From Cyclostephanos tholiformis (taxonomy: Eukaryota; Bacillariophyta; Thalassiosirophyceae; Thalassiosirales; Thalassiosiraceae): a stretch of 12,416 nucleotides of DNA. The translations under genes were made by a program, and so were the position numbers. Location of the stretch: contig JALLPB010000868.1 in NCBI GenBank assembly GCA_036939975.1, positions 1 to 12,416 on the forward strand. Reading direction: 5' to 3'. The notes beneath the pieces were generated by a model. It did no database searches and was not told the DNA's origin. It saw nothing but the letters and a program-made list of their open reading frames with translations. This document shows positions 1 through 8,234 of the stretch, in pieces (position 1 is the first letter of the stretch; each line of letters starts with the position of its first letter).

Positions 1-123
1 ATAACAACCTTTGCCATTGCCATGGTTCCGACCATCATCGGCTTTGCGAGGTGCCGTGGGGGTAAAACTGGCGGGAACGTTGCCTACGCAGGAATACTAG
101 GTACACCAACCCCCCCTAAATGA
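1..123 (+). CDS. Possible 3' end of a CDS cut by the window edge
   Basis: Frame 1 is open from the first base to a TGA at 121-123, giving about 40 residues that include AIAMVPTIIGFARC and end GILGTPTPPK. There is a short hydrophobic stretch and a proline-rich end. No family is recognised. An open frame of this length can arise by chance, and no poly(A) signal follows closely, so this is only a candidate for the tail of a gene lying to the left. Confidence 0.22.
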   Translation: MTTFAIAMVPTIIGFARCRGGKTGGNVAYAGILGTPTPPK

Positions 124-498
124 GCGATTTTTGCTCACCAAGGTACGATACGCTACGTACCTATGATTTTTTGGCCACGCCCGAACGATAAAATGGCGAG
201 AGGCGTCTCTTACGCCCCGGCAGAATCGGTAGGTAACTAACTACTTTTAACATATTTCCGTTTCGGGTTTTTACTGTTAGAACGAATTGATTAAAGGATT
301 CCATCGTGAAAGGAGCCAAATTAGCGAGGACTAAACAAGAATTTGCTTCCGACAGAAGTTAGTTTTGGAAGTAAGCCTCTACAATACCTCTAGAGAAGCG
401 CGTCTGATTGCTCAACGCTGGTCAAGTAAGAAGAATAGATATCCGTCTCCAACTACTGAAGCATCCAATCTGCATGATCTTATATCATATTGATTCAT
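124..498. other. Intergenic stretch and probable promoter/5' leader of the serine-rich gene
   Basis: No convincing coding frame is present. There are two small inverted repeats: TGAGC/GCTCA around a 7-nt loop (121-137) and AGGTACG/CGTACCT around 8 nt (141-162). No canonical TATA box was found in a clear position before the ATG at 499. The stretch most likely holds the promoter and leader of the downstream gene. Confidence 0.4.
141..162. repeat. 7-bp perfect inverted repeat
   Basis: AGGTACG at 141-147 is the reverse complement of CGTACCT at 156-162, with an 8-nt spacer. It could be a small hairpin or a palindromic protein-binding site in the leader region of the following gene. Nothing shows which. 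Confidence 0.4.
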
Positions 499-2349
499 AT
501 GAGGAGAGAGAGTGATGAACTCCGAGCGATCACAAAAATGAACAAGCTCAGGTTTAGCAATCGCCTCAAATTCTTCAAAAGACACCCGAGTAGTCCGACC
601 ACACCAACGAGCCCCCCCTGTGAGCATTCCTTCGATGTAGGCAGACCGAGAAGCCCATGTAGTCAATCACTCGACGACGTAGGTGATCTCAAGTCGGCCG
701 ATATTTCCAACTCGAATAGCAGCGATGATGTCAGTAATGTCAGTAATGTCAGTAATTTCAGTACCGAGACCGACAGCTCTATCAACTCTAAAGATCGTTT
801 CACTGGCCCCATAGACTCCGATACTCTTCGGAAGTACAGATGGAAAGTGAGGAAAGTCAGATCAGAAGGTGCGAGTGCGCGAGTGCTGCCCAAGATAGTC
901 GAGAGTCCGAGCTCGGCTACCTACTGTAGTATTTTGGAAAAGAGTCTCAATGGCATGGATGCAACCTCATCAGCGGCAATAGCTGAGGGCGACGCATTTC
1001 CACGTGCGGTCGGGGATGATGATGCGCAACAACTAACATACACAATACCATCTCAGTGTTCGTCAGGGGAAACTCAGGAATCCAACTTTATCAACGGGAG
1101 TGATGCCACCTGGAAATTAGACAGGACGAGCCCGTCGAGCGTGATACATATGCTTAACTCGTCCTACCCTGTCGAAATCGATATGGAAGGAAGCCACAGC
1201 GGTGATATCAGCGCAAGAATATATCCCCATTTGGCACCCGATGAGCAGTCCAAGCTCATGCTACCTGAACTCTCGAATGATCACCCTAATTTGGTAACCT
1301 TTGATGGGCACGCGAATACAGCGGACCAAGTGAATGCCTTGATATCGTCACCAAAAGTCATGTCCTCGGACGCACCGTCGCCATCGATCGTCCTTGCCAC
1401 CGTGCCTTCGAATGCCATTGGTAGTGATCAATGCGGCATCCCCATCAAGGGTCCCACTTCATCCATCAATGAATTCTTAATACTGAAGAAGGTTGCGGAG
1501 AAGAATGAATTCAAGATGGTGGTTGCTCTTGGCAACAAGAAGAATCCAACTGCTCTTGGTAATATATTATCAAGCCTGTCATCCTCATCTTCGGATGGGA
1601 CAGTAAGGGGGAAACTTGGGGATTGCGATGAATCGGTTAAAATTACCGACGAGATACATGAGAGTAATGCAGAGAATCAACTAGAACACGCTGCCACGAA
1701 GACCATAGGACCTGCCAATCCATTCATAGAAAGGCCCACTGTGTCATCACCATTGCCACAAGAGTTATCATCTCAAGAAACTAGCCTTACTCTGGAATTA
1801 GAATACGAAAAGATGAACCAAATTTCGGACTCTTTCGAATCTGATTGTTCATCGTATTCATCCCTCGCAAGTATTGGTGATATTAGCATTTGCGACGAAA
1901 CAAAAAGATTAATTGAGGCGCATATATTGTATGCGGAAGATGCGAAGACGAATCTTAATCATCCGGCAAGGCAGAAAAAGAGTGCCATGCGTACAGGATC
2001 AGTGTTCAGGAATGGCTGCCAACTAAAGCAACCTGAACTTTTGAGCTCTGATCTATCCGTCTCTATTGTGACAGAAGCACCCTCGACTGGATCAGTTTCT
2101 CAGAGTTCGGTGAAAACTGTAAAAAAAAGTAAATTAACGTGGTACGATGACAAAGTGAATCGGACGAAGCCATTCAGTCTGCGAACAGACGAAAGTTTCG
2201 ATGTTTCGACGATCTCAAAGGCGTTATCTATATCGAAGGGCATTACTCGGTACAATGTCATGGATCAATTCATCGGGGATTTTATCAATGGTATTTGCCA
2301 TGCACGTGGCAATGTTGACTTTGACATTTCCGAGCAGGAAGAAATTTGA
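499..2349 (+). CDS. Serine-rich, intrinsically disordered protein of unknown function
   Basis: A single open frame of 616 codons runs from the first ATG at 499 to TGA at 2347-2349. The frame opens slightly upstream with TTG, which is unlikely in a nuclear gene. A second in-frame ATG at 538 has A at -3, a better start context than the ATG at 499 with C at -3, and may be the true start. The N-terminus is basic (KLRFSNRLKFFKRH) and is followed by Ser/Thr/Pro-rich sequence. Serine, aspartate and glutamate dominate throughout, with a SLSSSSSD run. There is no signal peptide, membrane segment or recognisable catalytic motif. The last ~60 residues (around MDQFIGDFINGICHARG) are the most ordered-looking. 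No homologue is recognised. The composition suits a phosphorylated regulatory or scaffold protein, but that is only a guess. AATAAA follows 46 nt after the stop, supporting a real transcript. Confidence 0.6.
   Translation: MRRESDELRAITKMNKLRFSNRLKFFKRHPSSPTTPTSPPCEHSFDVGRPRSPCSQSLDDVGDLKSADISNSNSSDDVSNVSNVSNFSTETDSSINSKDRFTGPIDSDTLRKYRWKVRKVRSEGASARVLPKIVESPSSATYCSILEKSLNGMDATSSAAIAEGDAFPRAVGDDDAQQLTYTIPSQCSSGETQESNFINGSDATWKLDRTSPSSVIHMLNSSYPVEIDMEGSHSGDISARIYPHLAPDEQSKLMLPELSNDHPNLVTFDGHANTADQVNALISSPKVMSSDAPSPSIVLATVPSNAIGSDQCGIPIKGPTSSINEFLILKKVAEKNEFKMVVALGNKKNPTALGNILSSLSSSSSDGTVRGKLGDCDESVKITDEIHESNAENQLEHAATKTIGPANPFIERPTVSSPLPQELSSQETSLTLELEYEKMNQISDSFESDCSSYSSLASIGDISICDETKRLIEAHILYAEDAKTNLNHPARQKKSAMRTGSVFRNGCQLKQPELLSSDLSVSIVTEAPSTGSVSQSSVKTVKKSKLTWYDDKVNRTKPFSLRTDESFDVSTISKALSISKGITRYNVMDQFIGDFINGICHARGNVDFDISEQEEI
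730..756 (+). repeat. 9-bp unit repeated three times inside the serine-rich gene
   Basis: GTCAGTAAT occurs three times in perfect tandem. It encodes a Val-Ser-Asn repeat followed by a diverged fourth step (FST). The unit is in frame, so length changes would add or remove whole residues. Confidence 0.8.
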
Positions 2350-2394
2350 GCTGTAATTTTGCCCTGGAGTTATGAATTGTTAGTAATACAACAT

Positions 2395-2400
2395 AATAAA
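2395..2400 (+). promoter_or_regulatory. Candidate polyadenylation signal AATAAA
   Basis: A canonical AATAAA sits 46 nt after the stop of the serine-rich gene in AT-rich sequence. Only about 95 nt separate it from the next candidate ATG at 2496, so the genes are tightly packed. Confidence 0.5.
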
Positions 2401-2495
2401 TTTTATTGAGATGATCAATTTTTGAAGCCAACTGTTATAGCTTCAGTAAATGAAAATATTAGTAGCTATTGTCGGGTGCTTCCATTTAAGGGAAA

Positions 2496-3539
2496 ATGAT
2501 ATATCAAACCATAAGCTTCCTGTGCGTCACAATCTTTTTGCTTCACAGGCAGTTTGCTTCTTGCCTTGCCCTTGTGTGCTTTGCCAACTTTACCTCCATA
2601 CTTGGCGGAGTGTTTCGCCGTTTCGTGCGATATCGTCCTGTTTTCATTTAATTTTACGTGGAGTCCCTCTTATCCGTTGCGATACAAGCGAGCTTGACAT
2701 GCATTTTATTCCTTGAAATATTATTTCTGCTTCACTATTTACCACAGCAGAAAGATGGACATAGAGCGGACGGAGAGAAAACTGGGGATACGTCAACATT
2801 GCTCAAGAGAGCCAATGAACTTCTTGACAATGCGCTTTCTTCGCTTGTATGCAACACCGATTTCGGCGTTCCACTTGGCGGTGAATTGTCAGCACCATAT
2901 GAACACATCCCAAGGAAAAGTCATTTTGAAAACATGGAAGTTCATCTATACAAGGTAATGATGGCAACGTCTTTTTTTTGGTTGATGTGGCCAATCAACT
3001 CGATTGGATCAATAATATTGCTACCGATTAGATCGAGAACATTGCTAATCACATAGCTGATATTGACGAATCATGTAAGAAGTGTTCTACAATACGAGAG
3101 ATTAAGAAAGTAAGAAATTGAAAGAAACTAGTAGAAACCAAAGAAAAGATCATCTTGGGAAAAATGTGCGGCATAAAGGATCCTCTAGCTGGCCGGATTA
3201 CTTTACGTACTACAACATGCTGCGATTTCGCGCACACAGACACTCCCATCCAAGTATGTGCTGTGCGAATCTTCCACCCTTCACCGTTGCCGGTGTAAGT
3301 TCACCGTTGCCGGGCTTACAGTTGAAAGTTGGAAATTTCCTCCAGAGGAGCGAGCACGTTTCGAAAATTTCGTTAGATTGTGTGCGCGCCCAAGGATTTA
3401 TACTATGTCCGACAGAAATGGTGGAGCTCCGGGTTGTGGCTTTGACATCAGGTTGTCACTCGACGCAACAGGTGGATCCCCTCCATCACTTGATGATTTC
3501 GATAATTTGATGCCATTTTCATCCAAATCTTCCAGGTAA
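2496..3539 (+). CDS. Multi-exon orphan gene, probable membrane or secreted protein
   Basis: I reconstructed this gene from splice signals. The ATG at 2496 (A at -3) opens a hydrophobic segment (MIYQTISFLCVTIFLL) like a signal peptide or anchor. That frame meets TAA at 2649-2651. A pyrimidine-rich acceptor ending CCACAG at 2747 lets an intron remove the stop, but its donor (GT at 2610, 2625 or 2640) is weak. If the stop is instead read as real, the frame beyond it encodes a second hydrophobic helix (LTCILFLEILFLLHYL). The later parts are firmer. Exon 2748-2954 ends AAG|GTAATG. Intron 2955-3031 (77 nt) follows, then exon 3032-3109 (IENIANHIADIDESCKKC, ends AAA|GTAAGA). Intron 3110-3188 (79 nt) comes next, then exon 3189-3539 ending TAA. 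All junctions are phase 0. The protein would be about 250-260 residues. No domain is recognised; the last exon has a Cys cluster (CESSTLHRCRC). Its end overlaps the exchanger gene on the other strand. Confidence 0.42.
2955..3031 (+). other. Predicted 77-nt intron
   Basis: It starts GTAATG after AAG, has a run of eight T, and ends GATTAG. It joins two open frames in phase 0 and removes the stops that close the unspliced reading at 3056. Confidence 0.5.
3110..3188 (+). other. Predicted 79-nt intron
   Basis: It starts with a strong donor GTAAGA and ends CCTCTAG. It removes an in-frame TGA at 3119-3121 and connects in phase 0 to a frame open for 116 codons. Alternative in-frame acceptors at 3148 and 3178 lead to a different frame that closes at 3297. 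Confidence 0.5.
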
Positions 3540-6500
3540 TTTCTCACAACATTACGGTTCAGGCCAGCAGAAGCGTAAGATATGTGAGATGAGTCGCTCC
3601 TTGAGTGGGCAAGCGACGGCAGAGCAAACGTTCCCGACCGATACGACGGGGATCGCTCTAAGTACGGCGGAGCATACACACCAAGCGTTTCTGGTCGATA
3701 CGACGGCGAGAAGGAGGGTTGACTCCGCCACGACAATGTCCTCGACAGCTCTACCTCTTTCATTTCCTGCAGGCACACCGGCGCACCGCAAACCATCGGT
3801 GGATAGTATAAACTTGTGTTGTAACTACTCTTGTTGGGGGACTTGATGAGCATGTCGTCGCTGGATATGTCAAGCCACTTAAGTATATAGTATGCTCCCC
3901 CGCCGAGGACGAATATTGTAAAAATTATCGACGAGGACGTCATTGCCTTAATTAGGGGCTTGTTCTTGGAACCAATGCCTGTAACGCCGTTGTAGATGGG
4001 AATGCTCTCTACGAGAGCCAGAGATACGGCACCACGCAGACCTGCAAGGATCAAAACTACCTGAACCTTGTAATTGGATAAAGCTCGCGCTGACTTGCTG
4101 ACGGGCATGTTGAGAGGGTCGATGTCATTTTTCCTACAATTAACCTCATCCGATGAACCACTTGTACCACCGTTCAAATTTGTATCTTTCGATTCCACAG
4201 TCGCTTCCTCTACACACGTACTTAGTGCAACCTTTTGGCAGCCAGCGCGTTGACGGAAGACATGCATGTACCAAATGAACCAGCTGGCGAAGATGACCAT
4301 GATCGCTCGGGACATGATGCAGGACGTGACCCCTATGGAGCACAGGACGGCGTCCCATTTGTATTTGGAACTGAATAAAAACAAGCCAAGGTAGGCGAAG
4401 ATAGCATTCTCAGATAACGAGCTCAGGATGTGGGCGACGAAGCGGACGTGCTCGTCCGCTTCGCGGGACAGTTGGACGAATTCCCGCTTCATCAGGATGG
4501 CCCTTATGTTGGGATTGGTCGTCATACTTACTGCGGCGACTGTGTCCCCGTCGTTCTCCTTCGAGAACAAACTGTTAAATTGGCGCGTCGTATCGGGCTG
4601 CGGCGGCGGTTGTTGCTTTGCCTCCGAGGCCATCCTCGCCAAACTCAGCCGGGGCGGTATGTCCACGGCTGTCCCACGAAAACGAAACTTGTCAGCGTCG
4701 GACCGGTCGTCGTCGTCCCACATGCAATACTCATTTCCCCCGCCTTTTTTCGGAGTCATGTGAGCGGGCAAGGCGAAGCTCTGGGCGATCATGAGCTGGC
4801 GGTGCCGCTCCTCCAACTCCAAGGAGGCGGGGTCCCACCCTGGACGGAGGTAGATGTCCATGAAGAATCCCATGACGACTATGGCTACAATCCCTGACCA
4901 GCCTAACGCCTCTGACATCCAGTATGGAACCACAGCCCATAGGAAGAAGGACGCCACCTCCATCACGGGGTTCATGATGCTGAAATTGAGGTGGAAGTAG
5001 CACAGACAGAACACACCGCACAAAAGCCCGATGGCGCAGCTACCAAAGGAGATGATCATGAAGTCTGCCACAGATCCCAGTATGTCGTCCATAGTAACCG
5101 TGGCTGTTGATCCGTACTGCTGACATAAACTCTTGAACAACGTGATGGCAATGCCGTCATTTAGCAGGGACTCCCCTAGCACCAGAATGTAGATGGTGTC
5201 GGTCTCGTTCATTTTGAGACTGGTGAGGACGCTTAGTATGGCGACGGGATCAATGCTCGATATGAGACTACCAAAGACCAACGAGTCAAGTATGGTAAGC
5301 TGGACGTCGCCGAAGTACTTGGCGGAGTAGTAAACGGCCGCGCCTGTGATAAAGCTCGATATTAGCGTCCCGAAGACCGCGAAGACCATAATGGACCCCC
5401 TCCTCCTCCTGAATTCGTCCTTGTTCACTGTCAACGCCGCCTCGAAGATGATGGGGGGCAAGAGCAGGTACATGAATATCTCCTCGTCGAAACCGATATT
5501 CTCGATGTTCTTACCGACGACGCCTGCGCCCAAGGCGACGGCCATACCCACGAGCATACATGCCGCGGCCTCGGGTAACCATCGGATACGATTCCTCTTG
5601 ACGATGCTCTTGCCGCACTCGCACAAAAGCATGACCGCCGCCACGACGAGGAGGGTGTAGCCGCTGAGTATGCCGGCATCGTCGCAGTACTCGTAGTAGT
5701 GCGAACGTAACGAGGAGCAGCACTGATGATCGTAGAATATACCGAAGTAATCGTCATTGAAGTCGTCGTCCATGTTGTATGACAGAGACGCGTCGGCGGC
5801 ATTCGCGCCGTGACTGCCGCTGCTCGACCCCTCCTTCTTCTTGATGGTGCCACAGTCGGCGGCGACGTATGCGTTCATTATGCCCTCGCAGTTGTCCTTC
5901 GCGTCGGTAGTGCCCTGGAGGAAACCGAATAGGAACTTGGTGCATTGCTCGTTCACGGAGCACGTCTTGGAATAGCAAATCGAGTTGGGGGGGGGCGTGG
6001 GCGAATTGGTGGGACTTGGCGTATCCACGACCGCATTGGAATTGTAATTGTTGAAATAATCGTCGTTCAGCGCGTCGTCGATGTTCGCGAGACGACGATG
6101 TTGGGTGCCGCTACCCCGCGTTGTCGTCATGCCCTCCACCCGTTGATGGTTTCCATCGACGTCGCCTCGACTACTACTACTGCGTGGACTTGTTCCGTAC
6201 CAGTCAAGTCGACCGTATTCGTAAACGTCCGCCTCCACCTCCTCGTCCTCGACATCATCATTGTCCCATATTTCCCCGTCCAGCAATCGCTCCAACGCCT
6301 CCGATTGACGCAGCCACAGGTACCGACGAGTCAATAGGGGAGAATTGTCTATCAGGGTCATGTTCAAGGGATCGAAGCTGTGCAGATGCCTACGATTATC
6401 TCGCCGACTCGGTCGGTTTCGGGGTAGTGAGGACGACGACGAAGACGTCGACGACGGCTCGTCACGATCGATGATCGTCGCGCCTTCGCCCCGCCGGGGC

Positions 6501-6841
6501 CCCAGGGCCAACAGGGCGATTCCCGCGAACGTCGCAAGACCGGTCATGTGGCGGGCGCGATTTGGATTAAGTCGGCGCTCCGGCGTAGCCACCGTTGTCG
6601 ATCGTCGTCTCCTACGTTCCCGCATGCTGCCGCCGCCATCATCATTGGTCGTACCGCTAGCGTTCGTGCTCGGTGAGATCTTCATGTTGCGATGATTCGC
6701 GTCATGTGATGACAATGAATGTTGGGACGTCACGATGGATGGGTCGGGAGTGGAGAGTGCCACGGATCGCTGTTGTGCATCATAACATGCGGAGTATGTC
6801 GTCTTCGAATGACGTGGGGGGGTCGGGGACGGCCGAATCAT
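3398..6841 (-). CDS. Cation/proton exchanger, CPA1 family (NHE/NHX type)
   Basis: This protein exchanges Na+ or K+ for H+ across a membrane, probably endosomal, vacuolar or plasma membrane. From the first ATG (6841) it has 1147 residues with no intron needed; an in-frame ATG at 6685 (A at -3) would give 1095. TATATAA 80 nt upstream favours 6841. In order: a low-complexity N-terminus with an Arg run, a hydrophobic signal-like segment (~99-114), an acidic/Ser-rich stretch, then a lumenal region with eight cysteines (289-386). About 12 or 13 membrane helices follow. Hallmarks are LLLPPIIFEAAL (~459-470, the amiloride-site region), SIDPVA (~529-534), GESLLND with the ion-coupling Asp (~556-562), FAYLGL (~815-820) and AGLRGAVSLAL (~933-943). 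A ~130-residue hydrophilic insert (~666-796) separates two helices, and a second insert precedes AGLRGAV. The Ser-rich cytoplasmic tail is ~155 residues and may be regulatory. Substrate and compartment cannot be told from sequence. Most NHE/NHX proteins are 500-900 residues, so this one is long. Confidence 0.92.
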   Translation of the reverse strand: MIRPSPTPPRHSKTTYSACYDAQQRSVALSTPDPSIVTSQHSLSSHDANHRNMKISPSTNASGTTNDDGGGSMRERRRRRSTTVATPERRLNPNRARHMTGLATFAGIALLALGPRRGEGATIIDRDEPSSTSSSSSSLPRNRPSRRDNRRHLHSFDPLNMTLIDNSPLLTRRYLWLRQSEALERLLDGEIWDNDDVEDEEVEADVYEYGRLDWYGTSPRSSSSRGDVDGNHQRVEGMTTTRGSGTQHRRLANIDDALNDDYFNNYNSNAVVDTPSPTNSPTPPPNSICYSKTCSVNEQCTKFLFGFLQGTTDAKDNCEGIMNAYVAADCGTIKKKEGSSSGSHGANAADASLSYNMDDDFNDDYFGIFYDHQCCSSLRSHYYEYCDDAGILSGYTLLVVAAVMLLCECGKSIVKRNRIRWLPEAAACMLVGMAVALGAGVVGKNIENIGFDEEIFMYLLLPPIIFEAALTVNKDEFRRRRGSIMVFAVFGTLISSFITGAAVYYSAKYFGDVQLTILDSLVFGSLISSIDPVAILSVLTSLKMNETDTIYILVLGESLLNDGIAITLFKSLCQQYGSTATVTMDDILGSVADFMIISFGSCAIGLLCGVFCLCYFHLNFSIMNPVMEVASFFLWAVVPYWMSEALGWSGIVAIVVMGFFMDIYLRPGWDPASLELEERHRQLMIAQSFALPAHMTPKKGGGNEYCMWDDDDRSDADKFRFRGTAVDIPPRLSLARMASEAKQQPPPQPDTTRQFNSLFSKENDGDTVAAVSMTTNPNIRAILMKREFVQLSREADEHVRFVAHILSSLSENAIFAYLGLFLFSSKYKWDAVLCSIGVTSCIMSRAIMVIFASWFIWYMHVFRQRAGCQKVALSTCVEEATVESKDTNLNGGTSGSSDEVNCRKNDIDPLNMPVSKSARALSNYKVQVVLILAGLRGAVSLALVESIPIYNGVTGIGSKNKPLIKAMTSSSIIFTIFVLGGGAYYILKWLDISSDDMLIKSPNKSSYNTSLYYPPMVCGAPVCLQEMKEVELSRTLSWRSQPSFSPSYRPETLGVYAPPYLERSPSYRSGTFALPSLAHSRSDSSHISYASAGLNRNVVRNYLEDLDENGIKLSKSSSDGGDPPVASSDNLMSKPQPGAPPFLSDIV

Positions 6842-6920
6842 ATCGATGGGAATGAGAGATGGGATAACCAGGTGGTCACGATTCCTTTCCAATAATGTTT
6901 GAGGATTGGCTTGAATAATA

Positions 6921-6927
6921 TTATATA
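6921..6927 (-). promoter_or_regulatory. TATA-box-like TATATAA upstream of the exchanger gene
   Basis: On the complement strand TATATAA reads towards the exchanger, 80 nt before the ATG at 6841. A start of transcription about 30 nt downstream would give a short leader of ~50 nt. This position is why I prefer the 6841 ATG over the TTG-initiated extension to 6958, which would run upstream of the TATA. Confidence 0.4.
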
Positions 6928-6959
6928 GAGTGGGACCATGCGATGAGCGTCCTCGCAAT

Positions 6960-7344
6960 TCCTCGAAGCACGTTACGATAGACGGGGGCGTTGAAGTGCC
7001 AAGACCCTAGAAGCGTGGTTGGGCCGTTTATCATGGATGATGCTCCATAGTTTCTGGTTTCACTCCCCTCTAATCCGTTGTTGGTGTAAAAAAAAAATAA
7101 TAGTAATACTATACTTCTTATCGTCTCAACTCTCTTCGGGCCGCGAAAGAGATTTGTTGGCATTTCGCAGCGCGAAGTCTTGTCATTAGGTTTCGTTGGC
7201 GCTCCACCTTTTTCTCGCCACACAGGACTTTCGTAGGACGACCAAAAACGGTCGTCTCCCTCTTTTGTAATAATACACTCGACTCGCACAAACACTCGGA
7301 TCGTATCGGGTAATAGGAAGGATAGGAGGTACAACAACAATTTT
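6960..7344. other. Intergenic region upstream of the exchanger
   Basis: No supported gene. Open frames on the complement strand here are short, overlap one another and lack ATG starts or recognisable motifs. A run of nine A lies near 7089. The stretch may contain upstream control elements of the exchanger, but none can be named. Confidence 0.35.
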
Positions 7345-7570
7345 GCCATCGGGATAAGATTTGAGAAGGATTCTCACAAAAGGAACGATTCTTTCTAACA
7401 ATAACCAAGTCCGAGCACGTATGTACAAAGTTACTACGAAAAAATGGCGGGAGTGAGATTGCCATACAAGATTTGAGAAGGATTCTCACAAAAGACACGA
7501 TTCTTTCTTTCAAGGAGCAAGGCCGAAAACACGTATGTACAAAGTTACTACGAAAAAATGGCGGGAGTGA
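7345..7570. repeat. Two-copy tandem direct repeat, ~115-bp period
   Basis: Copy 1 (7345-7456) and copy 2 (7461-7570) share three nearly perfect blocks: one around AAGATTTGAGAAGGATTCTC, one around ACGATTCTTTCT, and a long one running from ACGTATGTAC to ATGGCGGGAGTGA. The middle part (copy 1 about 7397-7412, copy 2 about 7510-7528) has diverged. Each copy carries the palindrome TGAGAA-GGA-TTCTCA (7362-7376 and 7474-7488). It lies about 500-730 nt upstream of the exchanger start. Confidence 0.85.
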
Positions 7571-7746
7571 ACCGCCTCAATAACAGATCAGGCTGAAAAG
7601 CAGTGTTTGGCACCCCAAGACATAGTCCTACTGACTTGCCATGCAAAAATTCTGGTCCTCACGTGAGCATGCACACCTAACACATCATACTACAGGATTT
7701 GGGGCCTAAAATCGGGAGTACCAAACAATACCTCCGCGATTTCAAC

Positions 7747-7777
7747 TGCCATGCTCTCCAGGATGGACAGCATGGCA
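7747..7777. repeat. Long hairpin (9 + 4 bp stem, 3-nt loop)
   Basis: TGCCATGCT (7747-7755) pairs with AGCATGGCA (7769-7777). After one C/C mismatch, TCCA pairs with TGGA around the loop GGA. It is the strongest single hairpin in the region. Confidence 0.7.
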
Positions 7778-7839
7778 ATCCATGCACACGATTTGGTAGG
7801 GGAGGTATATACGATGTATGTGTGTGGTCATCATTGCCC

Positions 7840-7856
7840 CTGATGCTCTGCATCAG
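7840..7856. repeat. Perfect 7-bp hairpin with 3-nt loop
   Basis: CTGATGC and GCATCAG flank TCT. Confidence 0.65.
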
Positions 7857-8046
7857 TGGTACGACCATCGCAACCAACAATGATCCTTCGCACCGATTCG
7901 GCAATGCATTGTGATGCAATAGGTCATAAAAATGGTAATAATGATATTTTTTCTACTTTTAATGACTAATACCTGTTGCTTGGTATGTCAGTTGATTGTT
8001 TTATGCGTTGTTGCTGGGAATGGGGCCCCATGGTGGCCGTATGACA

Positions 8047-8090
8047 ATGGCGGCTACCGCCATGATCTTATGATGCGACAAGTCGCATCA
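8047..8090. repeat. Two adjacent perfect hairpins
   Basis: ATGGCGG-CTA-CCGCCAT (8047-8063) is followed after 7 nt by TGATGCGAC-AA-GTCGCATCA (8071-8090), a 9-bp perfect stem with a 2-nt centre. Such a centre is too tight for an RNA loop unless the inner pair opens, so the second may act as a DNA palindrome. Confidence 0.7.
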
Positions 8091-8143
8091 GAGAGAAATC
8101 ATCTCCTTGGCTCCTTTGTCGCCCTCTTCGTCATTGCTGCTGC

Positions 8144-8158
8144 CACACATCATGTGTG
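8144..8158. repeat. Perfect 6-bp hairpin
   Basis: CACACA and TGTGTG flank TCA. It belongs to the run of short hairpins in this region. Confidence 0.55.
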
Positions 8159-8234
8159 CATGATGTCCCCTCCCAGCAGACGTGGCTCAATGATCAATCC
8201 GGCCAATGGGCTGCCAAGCTGATGGATTAGATGT

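Noticed and set aside
3119..3121. In-frame TGA as a selenocysteine codon
   Set aside because: The TGA lies inside a well-bounded predicted intron. Nothing around it resembles a known selenoprotein, and no SECIS-like element was seen.
3118..3510. 130-codon plus-strand frame through the last exon
   Set aside because: It begins at TTG, and the phase-0 splice to 3189 gives a better supported reading in another frame. I could not exclude it entirely as an alternative splice form (GTATGT at 3254, TTACAG at 3321).
4430..5021. Open frames of 96-155 codons antisense to the exchanger
   Set aside because: They mirror a GC-rich coding region and have no motifs of their own. The exchanger reading accounts for the sequence.
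5945..6695. Three plus-strand open frames opposite the exchanger N-terminus
   Set aside because: Their composition is the reverse complement of Arg/Ser/Asp-rich codons, with no start context or domain.
7118..7513. 131-codon complement-strand open frame over the tandem repeat
   Set aside because: It lies on the repeat, starts without ATG, and its sequence simply restates the duplicated DNA (repeated 'FVRILLKS' type segments). Overlapping frames are equally open.
7932..8222. 96-codon plus-strand frame with a hydrophobic start
   Set aside because: It overlaps the hairpin cluster and has no convincing splice or poly(A) context. Its reading is dictated by inverted repeats.
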